From JALOAR01 sp964348605 (GTDB lineage: Bacteria; Patescibacteriota; Minisyncoccia; UBA6257; Colwellbacteraceae), in assembly GCA_964348605.1 (NCBI GenBank), contig CAYGDC010000013.1:1-11930 (forward strand): 11,930 nt of DNA, given 5' to 3'. Shown here piece by piece: positions 11,695-11,930 of the stretch (position 1 is the first letter of the stretch; every line of letters begins with the position of its first letter). The notes beneath the pieces were generated by a model, which was not told where the DNA came from, ran no database searches, and saw only the letters and a list, made by a program, of their open reading frames with translations. Made by a program: the position numbers and the translations under genes.

Positions 11695-11930
11695 ATATTT
11701 TCTCTTCAATATCTCTTTCTGCTGATGAGTTTTTAAGAATCTTTCGTGCATTATTGCTTCGTTTTTAGAACTATGAGTCTTGTGCTCTAACAGCTCCCAT
11801 GGCTTATAAGCTTTAGTTAATTTTACTTTACCAGCATTATGCAAATCAATGCGTTTTTCTATATTTTGTGTAGAGCCTACATAAATATTGTTATTTTTTA
11901 AGCTTTTCAAAACATATGTGTAGTATTTCA
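11674..11930 (-). CDS. GIY-YIG nuclease domain protein, 5' end cut by one base
   Basis: A small stand-alone GIY-YIG protein (about 85 aa) of the UPF0213-like type; family members are single-domain predicted endonucleases. The N-terminus reads KYYTYVLKS followed by NIYVGST, the two beta-strand signature motifs; then come R in EKRIDLHNAGK and E in the IMHERFLKT helix, the expected catalytic and metal-binding positions. The first codon is NTG with its first base beyond the window, presumably ATG at 11929-11931, so the gene is essentially complete. Its last six sense codons (GLVAKW) and TAA stop are read from the first 21 nt of tRNA-Cys on the same strand. Processing of the tRNA 5' end by RNase P would therefore remove the stop codon from the message. 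Confidence 0.88.
   Translation of the reverse strand, partial: KYYTYVLKSLKNNNIYVGSTQNIEKRIDLHNAGKVKLTKAYKPWELLEHKTHSSKNEAIMHERFLKTHQQKEILKRKYGLVAKW

Noticed and set aside
11517..11768. Plus-strand ORF of 83 codons
   Set aside because: It runs through tRNA-Leu, tRNA-Cys and the GIY-YIG gene in antisense; no ribosome-binding site.

Overview
The window looks like a chromosomal segment from an ultra-small bacterium of the Candidate Phyla Radiation (Patescibacteria, most likely Parcubacteria-like). This assignment is an inference. It rests on AT-rich housekeeping genes, compact gene layout, a short valyl-tRNA synthetase, a secreted protein with an eight-cysteine cluster, a small GIY-YIG nuclease beside a tRNA, and genes that mostly lack Shine-Dalgarno sites. 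The standard genetic code fits, although none of the 12 readable stop codons is TGA.

Layout. Positions 1-30 hold the 5' end of a minus-strand tRNA cut by the window edge. About 98-375 is a non-coding stretch that folds, on the minus strand, into two similar closed domains around a perfect 19-bp UUCG hairpin. It lies directly downstream of a 64-codon gene of unknown function (386-580). Positions 581-951 carry that gene's promoter, an inverted repeat, a hairpin/T-arm-like repeat and tRNA-Lys(CTT). recG fills 1091-3232. Positions 3233-3493 hold tRNA-Glu(TTC), a 20-bp duplicate of its 3' end and a GC-rich palindromic insert between the two. The iron-sulfur pair iscU/iscS runs leftward (3574-5163). 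Divergent from it is a rightward run tsaD-valS-prsW-hsp20 (5248-9588). A bidirectional terminator then separates it from a leftward block: an unknown helical protein (9684-10031), a secreted cysteine-rich protein (10196-11074) and a small membrane protein (11122-11313). The right end has tRNA-Leu(TAA), tRNA-Cys(GCA) and a GIY-YIG nuclease whose 3' end lies inside the tRNA-Cys gene.

How the genes work together. The core is translation and maintenance: tRNAs, ValS, TsaD (t6A modification of ANN-decoding tRNAs), IscS/IscU (sulfur and Fe-S cluster supply) and RecG (fork rescue). PrsW and Hsp20 are translationally overlapped and suggest membrane/protein-stress handling. The iscS and hsp20 genes each have a TGnTATAAT extended -10 box 12-14 nt before the ATG and no Shine-Dalgarno, implying nearly leaderless mRNAs. 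The two unrecognised helical genes (386-580 and 9684-10031) instead carry strong AGGAGG sites.

The most unusual material is non-coding: the structured RNA at 98-375, and the repeats placed just downstream of two tRNAs whose transcripts would be complementary to the tRNA T-arm.
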